64,000 nt of DNA from Thalassorhabdus alkalitolerans. GTDB lineage: Bacteria; Bacillota; Bacilli; Bacillales; Marinococcaceae. The notes under the pieces are model-generated. The model had not been told where the DNA came from. It ran no database searches and was given only the letters and a program-made list of their open reading frames with translations. Positions 24,223 through 32,061 of this stretch are shown piece by piece. A program made the position numbers and the translations under genes. How positions within the stretch are numbered: the first letter of the stretch is position 1; each line of letters begins with the position of its first letter. The stretch is taken from assembly GCF_042656585.1 (NCBI RefSeq), contig NZ_JBHSPG010000004.1, one strand, 5' to 3'.

Positions 24223-24381
24223 ATGATTTTTAAAGGAGACCCTACCTATCATGGTCTTTGTTCTCTATGCAGCCGAAGAATTAAAAATGAGGGATATTGG
24301 AAGGAAGATTCACCATATGGTACTTTTAAATACTACTGTTCCGAGGATTGTATGAAAAAAGAGGAACCAGACCCTCAGTAA
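24223..24381 (+). CDS. Small Cys4 (probable zinc-binding) protein
   Basis: A 52-residue protein too short for usual frame filters. It has two cysteine pairs, HGLCSLCSRR and YYCSEDCMKK, giving C-x2-C and C-x3-C, which suggests a treble-clef or TRASH-like zinc site. GGGAGGCAGGAGT lies directly before the ATG, a very strong ribosome site. There is no membrane segment. Function unknown; it may bind nucleic acid or protein. Confidence 0.65.
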   Translation: MIFKGDPTYHGLCSLCSRRIKNEGYWKEDSPYGTFKYYCSEDCMKKEEPDPQ

Positions 24382-24537
24382 CAGCTGATATTTAGGCCAG
24401 GTGCAGCTGGAAGGCTGCGCCGATTCTTTGAAAAGGCAGTCAAATTTTACCTTTGGCTGCGAACTCATTTTTCTTTTAATGCCTTACTCTTTACAGTAAA
24501 ATAAGGTACATAGTTTGATAGAAAGAGTGAGTGTATT

Positions 24538-25392
24538 ATGATCATTCAAAAGGTACTTAACCATAATGCAGCTATAGTAAAGGAAGGTAACGAGGAAAAA
24601 GTTGCTCTTGGGGCGGGGCTGGCCTTCCATAAAAAAAGAAATGATACGATAGATCCGGCAAGGATAGAAAAGCTGTTTGTATTAAAAGAAAAAGAACAAG
24701 ATCATTTCACCCATCTTTTACACTCAATAAAAGAAGAAGAGGCTGAAGTTATAAGAAAAATCGTAAAAAAGGCTGAGTCTGAACTGAATGCCACTTTTAA
24801 TGAAAGAATTTATATAGCGTTATTTGATCATATTATCTTTACCATAGAAAGGGTGCAGACAGGTCAGTCTTCGCCGAATTATTTACTTCCTGAAATAAAA
24901 GGTTTATACCCTGATGAATTTAAGGTCGGGTTATGGGCTGCTGAGGCGATAGAGAAAATGACAGGGACCTCCATGTCAGAAGATGAAGCGGGTTTTATCG
25001 CGCTTCATCTCTATACAGCAAGAAACAAGCACCCTTCAGTTGAAGAAACGATGAATCTTACTGAAGCGATACATTTAATGGTTGAAGTATGCGAAGAGTC
25101 TCTGGGAGTTACCTTTCCAACTGATACAGTTGCCTATCAGGGGTTAATTACTCATTTAAATATTGCTATTAAAACAGTCATACAACAGGAAGATATAAGC
25201 TCTACCCCATCTGAAATGGTTCAAATGATCAAGAAAGGCTATCCCGAAGTCTATCAAAGCACGCGAGCTGCAACTGAGGCTTTAAAAAAAGAATATGGAC
25301 TGCTCCTTCCCGAAGACGAGAACGTGTATATATCGATGCACATTCAAAGAATATTAGTCAGAATAAAGGAAGAGGAAAACAATCATGCCTGA
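24538..25392 (+). CDS. BglG/LicT-family transcription antiterminator
   Basis: A 284-residue regulator. Residues 1-55 form the RNA-binding CAT domain (MIIQKVLNHNAAIV, then EKVALGAGLAFHKKRNDTID); two PRD domains follow, with PTS-phosphorylatable His residues in IALFDHIIFTIER and FIALHLYTARN (PRD1), and LITHLNIAIKTV and ISMHIQRIL (PRD2). Such proteins bind a ribonucleic antiterminator in sugar operon leaders. No matching target hairpin or PTS permease was seen nearby, so the target is unknown. A terminator overlaps its stop codon. Confidence 0.88.
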   Translation: MIIQKVLNHNAAIVKEGNEEKVALGAGLAFHKKRNDTIDPARIEKLFVLKEKEQDHFTHLLHSIKEEEAEVIRKIVKKAESELNATFNERIYIALFDHIIFTIERVQTGQSSPNYLLPEIKGLYPDEFKVGLWAAEAIEKMTGTSMSEDEAGFIALHLYTARNKHPSVEETMNLTEAIHLMVEVCEESLGVTFPTDTVAYQGLITHLNIAIKTVIQQEDISSTPSEMVQMIKKGYPEVYQSTRAATEALKKEYGLLLPEDENVYISMHIQRILVRIKEEENNHA

Positions 25393-25418
25393 AGACTCTG
25401 GTCTTTGGGCATTTTTTC
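25385..25418 (+). terminator. Terminator of the antiterminator gene
   Basis: ATGCC-GAAGAC pairs with GTCTTT-GGCAT around TCTG, followed by TTTTTC. The stem includes the final codons and stop. Confidence 0.8.
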
Positions 25419-25474
25419 ATTGAAGCAGTCAAATGGCTTGAAATATAAAGAAATAGGGTAATTGATTGTCCTCT

Positions 25475-25508
25475 GGACATATTCAAATGTCCCCTCCTGT
25501 GATATACT
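25475..25508 (+). promoter_or_regulatory. Promoter of cimA with overlapping dyad
   Basis: A −10 like TATACT lies at 25503-25508. A perfect 6-bp dyad GGACAT/ATGTCC (25475-25492, six-base spacer) covers the −35 region, as expected for an operator. The regulator is unknown; no T-box or riboswitch was seen. Confidence 0.5.
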
Positions 25509-25580
25509 ATTTTCCAATATGGGGAGATTTAAAACAATTCAGAAAAGAAGTATGGATGGATTAGAGTAGGAGGGACTCAA

Positions 25581-27206
25581 GTGAATAAGCAAGTCCGGAT
25601 ATATGATACGACCCTGAGAGACGGAACACAAGGTGAAGGAGTCAGCTTATCTGTTGATGACAAAGTAAAGATCGCCAGAAAGCTTGATGAGCTCGGCGTT
25701 CATTACATTGAAGGAGGCTGGCCTGGAAGCAATCCGAAAGATATGAATTTTTTCGATAAAGTAAAAGAATTGGACTTACAAAACAGTGTGATCACGGCTT
25801 TTGGAAGCACTCGTCGTTCCGGTATTAAAGCTTCTGACGATCCCAATTTAAACCGATTAATTCAAAGCGGTGTCAAGGCTGCTGCAATTTTTGGGAAAAC
25901 GTGGGACTTCCATGTGACAGAAGCTTTGCAAACAACCTTAGAAGAAAATCTACAGATGATATATGATTCTATTTTATTTTTAAAAGAACAAGGCTTAGAG
26001 GTAATCTTTGATGCCGAACATTTTTTTGATGGCTATAAAAATAATGAAGAGTATGCGATTCAGGCCATCCTAAAAGCACAGGAAGCGGGAGCAGACTGTA
26101 TTACCCTTTGTGACACAAATGGAGGGTCCCTTCCTAAGGAAATAGAAGACATTGTAAAGGATGTAAAAGAAAAAGTCAGCACGCAAGTCGGGATCCACTG
26201 TCATAATGACGGGGAGCTGGCGGTAGCGAACACTTTATCAGCCGTCCGTGCTGGCGCAAGCCATGTGCAAGGGACAATAAATGGGTATGGCGAGCGCTGC
26301 GGAAATGCCAATCTCGTTTCTTTACTGCCGAATCTCCAATTAAAAATGGGGTATTCCTGTATTGGGAGCGATCCTATGCAGGAGCTCGTTTCTATCTCAA
26401 AATTTGTGCATGAGATTGCAAATCAAGTGCCGGCAAGCAATCAGCCATTTGTAGGAAATAGTGCGTTTGCTCACAAAGGCGGAATGCATGTCAGCGCAGT
26501 TTTGAAACACCCAGAAACCTATGAACATATTAAACCTGAAGTGCTGGGGAATAAGCGTCGGGTTCTTGTTTCAGAGTTGTCGGGCCAAAGCAACCTTATG
26601 TTTAAAGCAGAGGAAATGGGACTTACTCTTGATAAGAATGATCCCAAGGTTAAAGAAATTATTGAAAAAATAAAAGAAATGGAAAATCTGGGGTACCATT
26701 ATGAAGCGGCTGAAGCGTCGTTTTTGCTTCTGGTAAAGAAGTTGTTAGGAGAAGATATTACGTTCTTTGAGCTGGATCATTTCAAAATTCTGACAGATAA
26801 AGAATCCAGTGATGAATTAACTACTGAAGCTGTGGTGAAGGTGAAAGTAAACGAAGAAGTGGTTATGACCGCAGCAGAAGGGAACGGGCCGGTTAACGCG
26901 CTGGACCATGCATTGCGTAAAGCGTTAGGCGAGTTTTATCCAGTGATTCATAAGATGTACTTATCTGATTATAAAGTGCGTGTGCTTGATGAGGGGGAAG
27001 CTACTGCTTCCAAAGTAAGAGTACTCATTGAATCATCAGATGGAAGAAATACGTGGAGCACTATAGGTGTGTCCGGCAATATTATAGAAGCAAGCTGGCA
27101 TGCTCTTGTGGATAGTATCCGTTACCACTTTATGAAGCAGGACGAAGAGCTCGAAATCATAAAAAAAGATACTGTTAAGCCTCCAGTTGGAGTAAATAAC
27201 CATTAA
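25581..27206 (+). CDS. cimA: (R)-citramalate synthase
   Basis: A 541-residue enzyme of the DRE-TIM family that condenses pyruvate and acetyl-CoA to citramalate, the threonine-independent entry to isoleucine. The catalytic motif YDTTLRDGTQGEGV opens the barrel, HCHNDGELAVANTL gives metal ligands, and GNSAFAHKGGMHVSAV marks the linker. The C-terminal 150 residues form the regulatory LeuA dimer domain. The length and the GEGV variant fit CimA better than 2-isopropylmalate or homocitrate synthase. AGGAGGGACTC precedes the GTG start. It is followed by an unlinked trpB gene, not by leuCD or ilv genes. Confidence 0.88.
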   Translation: MNKQVRIYDTTLRDGTQGEGVSLSVDDKVKIARKLDELGVHYIEGGWPGSNPKDMNFFDKVKELDLQNSVITAFGSTRRSGIKASDDPNLNRLIQSGVKAAAIFGKTWDFHVTEALQTTLEENLQMIYDSILFLKEQGLEVIFDAEHFFDGYKNNEEYAIQAILKAQEAGADCITLCDTNGGSLPKEIEDIVKDVKEKVSTQVGIHCHNDGELAVANTLSAVRAGASHVQGTINGYGERCGNANLVSLLPNLQLKMGYSCIGSDPMQELVSISKFVHEIANQVPASNQPFVGNSAFAHKGGMHVSAVLKHPETYEHIKPEVLGNKRRVLVSELSGQSNLMFKAEEMGLTLDKNDPKVKEIIEKIKEMENLGYHYEAAEASFLLLVKKLLGEDITFFELDHFKILTDKESSDELTTEAVVKVKVNEEVVMTAAEGNGPVNALDHALRKALGEFYPVIHKMYLSDYKVRVLDEGEATASKVRVLIESSDGRNTWSTIGVSGNIIEASWHALVDSIRYHFMKQDEELEIIKKDTVKPPVGVNNH

Positions 27207-27275
27207 GCAGAGGTATGGCATTTCTATTGGTCTTTGGTACAATAAAAGACAGGATATAGTAAAGGAGAGAATGAG

Positions 27276-28457
27276 ATGAGCAGAGCAGAGGTAAATGAAG
27301 AGAAAAAAGGTTATTTCGGGGATTTTGGCGGGAGTTTTATACCACCCCAGCTAGAAGCAGTATTAGAGAGGATTGATAATGCCTTCCAACAATATAAGGA
27401 TGAACCGGAATTTATTGAGGAATACAATTATTATTTAAAAGAATACGTAGGGCGTGAAAACCCTCTTACATTTGCTGACCGCCTGTCAAATGAGCTGGGA
27501 GGAGCCCGAATTTATTTCAAAAGAGAAGATTTGAACCATACAGGCGCCCATAAGATAAACAATGTGATTGGACAGATATTACTTGCAAAAAGAATGGGAG
27601 CCCATCGTGTGATTGCTGAAACTGGTGCAGGACAGCATGGCGTGGCAACGGCTACAGCATGTGCCATGCTGGGAATGGATTGTACCATCTATATGGGAAA
27701 AGAAGATACAAGAAGGCAGGAACTCAATGTCTTTCGCATGGAGCTTCTTGGAGCTAAGGTTGTCCCGGTAGATAAAGGAAGCGGACGCCTTAAGGATGCT
27801 GTGGATGAAGCGTTAAATGATCTGGTAGAAAACTATGAAACGACGTTTTACCTTCTCGGATCAGCTGTTGGTCCTCATCCGTTTCCTACCATTGTTCATC
27901 ATTTTCAATCAGTGATCAGTAAAGAGTCTAAAAAGCAGATTTTACAAAAAGAAGGGCGCCTTCCTGATATGGTTGTTGCTTGTGTAGGCGGAGGCAGCAA
28001 CGCGATTGGTGCATTTTCTGAGTATATTGAAGAGGAGGATGTACGCTTGGTCGGCGTTGAGCCTGAAGAAGCTGCAACCCTCACAAAAGGAACGCCGGGT
28101 GTCATTCATGGTTTTAAATGTTTATGTCTTCAAGATGAGGAAGGAAATCCTCTTCCGACATACTCAATTGCAGCGGGTCTTGACTATCCGGGAATTGGGC
28201 CAGAACATAGTCATCTAAAGGTATCAGGACGAGGGGAATATGAAACGGTATCGAAACAGGAAGTGTTAGATGCTTTTCAAAAGCTGGCTCGTACCGAAGG
28301 GATCATTCCTGCCTTAGAAAGCGCTCATGCTGTGGCTTATGCTGTTAAAACAGCCCCTTCTATGGACGAAAACGATATTATTATTGTTAACCTCTCCGGC
28401 CGTGGCGATAAAGACGTAAATGAAGTCCGCTTGTTACTGAAAGAAAAAGAAATGTAA
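27276..28457 (+). CDS. trpB: Tryptophan synthase beta chain, no trpA nearby
   Basis: A 393-residue PLP enzyme. The PLP lysine is in TGAHKINNVIG, the catalytic Glu in AETGAGQHGVA and the phosphate clamp in CVGGGSNAIG; SAGLDYP-type (AAGLDYPG) and NLSGRGDKD motifs are also present. It joins indole and serine to tryptophan. It has TrpB1-type length, but trpA and the other trp genes are not adjacent; the preceding gene is cimA, 69 bases away. AAAGGAGAG precedes the ATG. It may be a second, stand-alone copy for indole salvage or a displaced trpB. Confidence 0.9.
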   Translation: MSRAEVNEEKKGYFGDFGGSFIPPQLEAVLERIDNAFQQYKDEPEFIEEYNYYLKEYVGRENPLTFADRLSNELGGARIYFKREDLNHTGAHKINNVIGQILLAKRMGAHRVIAETGAGQHGVATATACAMLGMDCTIYMGKEDTRRQELNVFRMELLGAKVVPVDKGSGRLKDAVDEALNDLVENYETTFYLLGSAVGPHPFPTIVHHFQSVISKESKKQILQKEGRLPDMVVACVGGGSNAIGAFSEYIEEEDVRLVGVEPEEAATLTKGTPGVIHGFKCLCLQDEEGNPLPTYSIAAGLDYPGIGPEHSHLKVSGRGEYETVSKQEVLDAFQKLARTEGIIPALESAHAVAYAVKTAPSMDENDIIIVNLSGRGDKDVNEVRLLLKEKEM

Positions 28458-28464
28458 ATAAGAA

Positions 28465-28551
28465 AAGGCTGGGAAAAAATCCAGCGAAAAAGAATGGCCT
28501 CACAGTTGGTGAGAGCCATTCTTTTTTAGGAGACGGAATTGTCCCAGCTTA
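28465..28551. repeat. Mini-element with IS-like ends, acting as terminator (copy D)
   Basis: The ends AAGGCTGGGA and TGTCCCAGCTT resemble the terminal repeats of the family at 34878 and 55528. The centre is a strong hairpin (AGAATGGCCTCAC with GTGAGAGCCATTCT, 28490-28524) with T runs on both sides, ending transcription of trpB and of the converging ycgQ gene. Confidence 0.6.
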
Positions 28552-28558
28552 TTTGTAT

Positions 28559-29566
28559 CTATCTGAAGGAAGGAAAAACATATGGCATATCAGGTTCGTC
28601 AATCTCAGTAATTTCCTGTAAGTGAACAGAAGGCATCGTGAAGCCTCCATATTCCCCCTCCTGGATTGTCCCTCTAATAGTAACCCATGAGTCTTCCTCA
28701 TAATGCACCGCTTCTTCGGATTCAACCAGCAACCCATAAACCGTAGCGTCAGCAATGCAGCATGTCATGGAAAATCGGGCTACAACCATTTGGTTTTCGT
28801 TAAATTCTGGTTCTCTGTACACGAAACCAGACACTTCAATTTCTTTGCCTTTAAAGCTGTCCAAGTGAATGTCCATCGCAGAGACCATGTCAAGAAAATT
28901 GTCTTCTGTAATGATTACTTCATCTTGATTTTCATAAGCATCTGCAATTTCTTTATAGTGGGAATCCAGTTCTTCCTCCTCGTATAAATCTTCCATCATA
29001 TAATGCTCTTCCTCTGAGATTTCCCCTAAGCTGTCGCCAGAAGCGGAAATTGCACCCGACTCAAGATCATCCAAATACTGCTCTGGATTATCAAGGTAAG
29101 CTTCCGCTCTGTTTGCTGTGTCTTGCTCCTCAGAAGCTTCTGCTGCTGGTGTAGCAGGAGAAGGGGATGAGGTTGGACTTGTGAAAATACCAGAGCCATA
29201 TTGAATTCCACGGTTGGCAGCTACTGAACTGTCCAATACTTGATCAGGAAGTGAGAAACCAAGCACTACAGGAGCAACAAATATCCCATAAATCATTACC
29301 TTCGTTAGTGGCCGCCCCGTCATGCTATGGTCGCTTCCACAGTCACAATAAAAATCTTCATTTTTTTTACTTGTGCTTCGTAATATCTGAATTACACCTA
29401 AGATAAATAGCACAATTGTTGCAGCATAGACAAACGGCAGCATCGTTGGCGCAATGTATAACCGAATGCTTCCTGATATAATCATTCCAAGCTGAAGAAG
29501 GGCAAAGCCAATTAATATAATTCCTCGAATATACGCATGAAAGCTTGTGTCGGTTTGATTTTCCAT
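28559..29566 (-). CDS. ycgQ: TIGR03943-type membrane protein (YcgQ)
   Basis: A 335-residue protein with about three to four N-terminal membrane helices (residues 10-75 and 90-108), an acidic linker (about 125-200) and a C-terminal OB-fold-like domain (VITEDNFLDMVSAM to the end). It contains CDCGSDHS and MTCCIADA, which could bind metal. It corresponds to B. subtilis YcgQ, the partner of the YcgR permease encoded just upstream on the same strand, and the pair is proposed to transport a small ion or metal complex. AAAGGAGGAG precedes the ATG. Downstream terminator is shared with trpB. Confidence 0.8.
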   Translation of the reverse strand: MENQTDTSFHAYIRGIILIGFALLQLGMIISGSIRLYIAPTMLPFVYAATIVLFILGVIQILRSTSKKNEDFYCDCGSDHSMTGRPLTKVMIYGIFVAPVVLGFSLPDQVLDSSVAANRGIQYGSGIFTSPTSSPSPATPAAEASEEQDTANRAEAYLDNPEQYLDDLESGAISASGDSLGEISEEEHYMMEDLYEEEELDSHYKEIADAYENQDEVIITEDNFLDMVSAMDIHLDSFKGKEIEVSGFVYREPEFNENQMVVARFSMTCCIADATVYGLLVESEEAVHYEEDSWVTIRGTIQEGEYGGFTMPSVHLQEITEIDEPDMPYVFPSFR

Positions 29567-29687
29567 GTTCTCCTCCTTTCAGAACAATTTCTTATAAAAG
29601 GTTTTGGTAAAGCCAATGTGGATCTTATTAAGTCATTTAATTATTGATATAACCGTGAGACGGTTTCGGGGGTAGCATGAGCCGAAC

Positions 29688-30740
29688 CTATAAAATAAAT
29701 AATTGAAGGATCATGATACTTGTAAACACGGTCACTGTTACGACTGACATGAAAATCAGTACAAACTTTGTTTTAAAGAACGCAAACAGCATAATAGTAT
29801 TCTTTAAATCAAGCATCGGTCCATACACGAGGAATGCGGCAATGGACCCGGTGGTAAACATACTGCCAAACGATGCAGCTACAAAGGCATCGGCCTCTGA
29901 ACAAAGTGAAAGAACAAAAGCAAAAGCCATCATAACTCCTGTAGAGGCCCAGTCACTCGAACCAATTGCAAGTAGGAGACTTCTGTCCAGAAAGGTTTGA
30001 AACATAGCTGCGATGAAGGCACCGGCAATCAAGAATTTACCCATAAGGAAAAACTCATCTGCGGCATGATAAACCGTTCTTTTTATCCCACTGCTTTGCG
30101 GTTTAGGGGATGGCGTTGCCGCTGCCGCCATTCCGTTTCCCAGTAATTCGTCTTTTTGCACCTTGAGCTGGTCGCTGTTTTTAAAAATGGTATAAAGAAT
30201 AGCTCCTATGATAATGGAGAGAACAAAAGCCAGTCCAAATCTTGTGTAAAAAACAGTGAGGTCATTGCGGAAAGCAAAATACGTAGAGGCCGCAACCACC
30301 GGGTTTAAGATCGGGGCTGCCACTAAAAAGACCACACCGACATGAAGAGGCATACCTTTTTTGATTAAGCGTCTGACCACAGGGATAATGGCACATTCAC
30401 ATATAGGGAAAATAGCTCCAAGCATGGCTGCAGGCAGCAGGGCGGCGTAAGCTTTTTTAGGCACGTATCTTTGTATTGTATCCTCTGAAACATAGACTTG
30501 GATAAGAGCAGATATAAAAACTCCTAGTAAAATAAAAGGCACGGCCTCTATAACAATACCTAGAAAAATAGTGTTTACATTTAACCAGGAAGACGGAAGC
30601 GTAAAGAGACCTCCATCTTTAAAAAGATCCATGCTGAAAAAAAGAATCACAAAAGTAAATAGCAGCAAAATACCGAGGGCATCTTTCATCCAGCCGTTCA
30701 GCTGGGAGGGGGTATGTTCCATATTAATTTTTTGCTCCAT
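29688..30740 (-). CDS. ycgR: UPF0718 family permease (YcgR)
   Basis: A 350-residue permease with eight or more membrane helices. The two-fold repeat typical of this family is visible as PICECAIIPVVRRL with GVVFLVAAPILNPV in the first half and LCSEADAFVAASF with FLVYGPMLDLKNT in the second. The Cys and Glu residues suggest metal handling. It is 121 bases upstream of ycgQ on the same strand and divergent from the CobW GTPase gene, a link that favours zinc or related metal transport. The start is uncertain between ATG 30740 and ATG 30722; neither has an ideal ribosome site. Confidence 0.8.
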   Translation of the reverse strand: MEQKINMEHTPSQLNGWMKDALGILLLFTFVILFFSMDLFKDGGLFTLPSSWLNVNTIFLGIVIEAVPFILLGVFISALIQVYVSEDTIQRYVPKKAYAALLPAAMLGAIFPICECAIIPVVRRLIKKGMPLHVGVVFLVAAPILNPVVAASTYFAFRNDLTVFYTRFGLAFVLSIIIGAILYTIFKNSDQLKVQKDELLGNGMAAAATPSPKPQSSGIKRTVYHAADEFFLMGKFLIAGAFIAAMFQTFLDRSLLLAIGSSDWASTGVMMAFAFVLSLCSEADAFVAASFGSMFTTGSIAAFLVYGPMLDLKNTIMLFAFFKTKFVLIFMSVVTVTVFTSIMILQLFIL

Positions 30741-30838
30741 TCTTTCTTGGTCTTATATGTAAATTCTATGTGGCTTAGAGTGTATTTTAGCATAGATTCT
30801 TCTACTTTTATTAAGTAAAATAGAAAGTAATCCAGATT

Positions 30839-30852
30839 TTACAAATTTGTAA
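30839..30852. promoter_or_regulatory. Candidate operator between ycgR and the CobW gene
   Basis: A perfect 14-bp palindrome TTACAAATTTGTAA, 25 bases before the CobW start in a 137-bp divergent intergenic region. It is A/T rich like metalloregulator sites, but it does not match the B. subtilis Zur box (TCGTAATnATTACGA). Confidence 0.4.
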
Positions 30853-30877
30853 TGAAAGAAACCATTGGGGGACAAAT

Positions 30878-31837
30878 ATGGAACAAAAGAAAACACCGGT
30901 CTATGTGCTTACAGGCTTTCTAGGAAGCGGGAAGACAACGCTTTTGAAAGAAATGCTTACTGCAGAAAAATCAGCAGGAAGAACACCTGCTGTAGTTTTA
31001 AATGAGCTTGGGGAAGCAAATGTGGAAAAAAGCTACTTCAATGAAGAGACTCTAATAGAAAAGTTAAACGGCTGTATATGTTGTACTATACAAACGGATC
31101 TTACAGATGATCTCCTTGATTTTTTCACCTATTCAAAGAAGAAACCAGATGTCATGTTTATAGAAGGGACAGGGGTCGCTGATCCTTTACAGGTGATGGA
31201 TGGACTAACAGATCCCAGACTGCAGGCTTTTATTGATATTAAATCTGTAATTGGCGTTGTTGATGCAGCAAGATACATAGAATACCAAAGCATGTTCTCG
31301 AGCTCTAAAGAAGTAAGAGAAGTGTTACGGTCTCATCTATTACACAGCTCGCTTCTTATACTGAATAAAGTAGATGAATGCGATGTCAGGACACTTGAAA
31401 AGGTAAAGAAAAAAATTGATAAGGCAAAGCCTTCTTCAGTTCCTGTTATAGAAGCCAGCTTTGGGGATGTCTTACATGAGGAACTAATGATGTCACGGTT
31501 TGAACATAACTCTGAAAACAGTCAGAAACAAAGACAGGAAATTCAGCATTCTCATTCTCATTCTCATTTTCAAGCTCTGCACATTGAACCGGAAACACAG
31601 CTGCAAAAAGAAAATCTTAAAAACTGGCTTGAGTCTCTCCCTGAACAGGTAGTTCGTGTCAAAGGGATTGTTCACATGAAAGGAGAGGGAAAAAGGGCTA
31701 TTCTTCAATATTCACCTGGTTCTCTCAGTTTAGAACCACTTTCTCACAGAGATGAGGATGGAGGGCAGCGCTTGATTATCATTGGCTACAATATTAATTC
31801 TGCCGATATAAATGAATCATTCAGTAAAATGATGTAA
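30878..31837 (+). CDS. CobW/COG0523 family GTPase, metal chaperone
   Basis: A 319-residue G3E GTPase. Walker A is GFLGSGKTTLLKEM (residues 13-26), the family metal site is GCICC (about 65-69), and the guanine-specifying motif is NKVD. A His-rich loop, HSHSHSHFQALH near residue 222, adds further metal ligands. Such proteins (YciC/ZagA in B. subtilis) deliver zinc or another metal under scarcity. It is divergent from the YcgQ-YcgR transport pair, which supports a shared metal function. GGGGGAC precedes the ATG. Confidence 0.87.
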   Translation: MEQKKTPVYVLTGFLGSGKTTLLKEMLTAEKSAGRTPAVVLNELGEANVEKSYFNEETLIEKLNGCICCTIQTDLTDDLLDFFTYSKKKPDVMFIEGTGVADPLQVMDGLTDPRLQAFIDIKSVIGVVDAARYIEYQSMFSSSKEVREVLRSHLLHSSLLILNKVDECDVRTLEKVKKKIDKAKPSSVPVIEASFGDVLHEELMMSRFEHNSENSQKQRQEIQHSHSHSHFQALHIEPETQLQKENLKNWLESLPEQVVRVKGIVHMKGEGKRAILQYSPGSLSLEPLSHRDEDGGQRLIIIGYNINSADINESFSKMM

Positions 31838-31867
31838 AAAGCAAAAGGGTGATCTCTTTTGCTTTTT
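31836..31867 (+). terminator. Terminator of the CobW gene
   Basis: AAAAAGCAAAAG pairs with CTTTTGCTTTTT around an eight-base loop. Confidence 0.85.
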
Positions 31868-31919
31868 ACATAGGAAAATATTTCTCTTGCGTTTTCAGGC
31901 AATAATTTTGATTATTTTG

Positions 31920-32018
31920 TATAATTAATGTTAGAATAAAACCTACTTGCAAAAGCAGGTCTATTTTTTGCATGTAAAGGGCCGCGAAATGTCCTTGCGG
32001 GACGAAAATTGTCCCTGT
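31920..32018 (+). promoter_or_regulatory. ppc leader with two hairpins
   Basis: A TATAAT at 31920-31925 could be the −10 of ppc. Downstream, ACTTGC/GCAGGT (31945-31960) is followed by CTATTTTTT and looks like an intrinsic terminator, and GGGAC/GTCCC (about 32000-32016) is followed by TGTTTTA. This could attenuate ppc, or the first hairpin may simply be a remnant terminator. No known riboswitch was recognised. Confidence 0.4.
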
Positions 32019-32061
32019 TTTATGATCATCGTATGCACGACTTTTTACAGGAGGGTAATAA

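Noticed and set aside
24399..24421. GGTGCAGC/GGCTGCGCC hairpin as the RNA target of the antiterminator
   Set aside because: It does not match the antiterminator-target layout (two internal loops in a 29-base hairpin) and no overlapping terminator is present.
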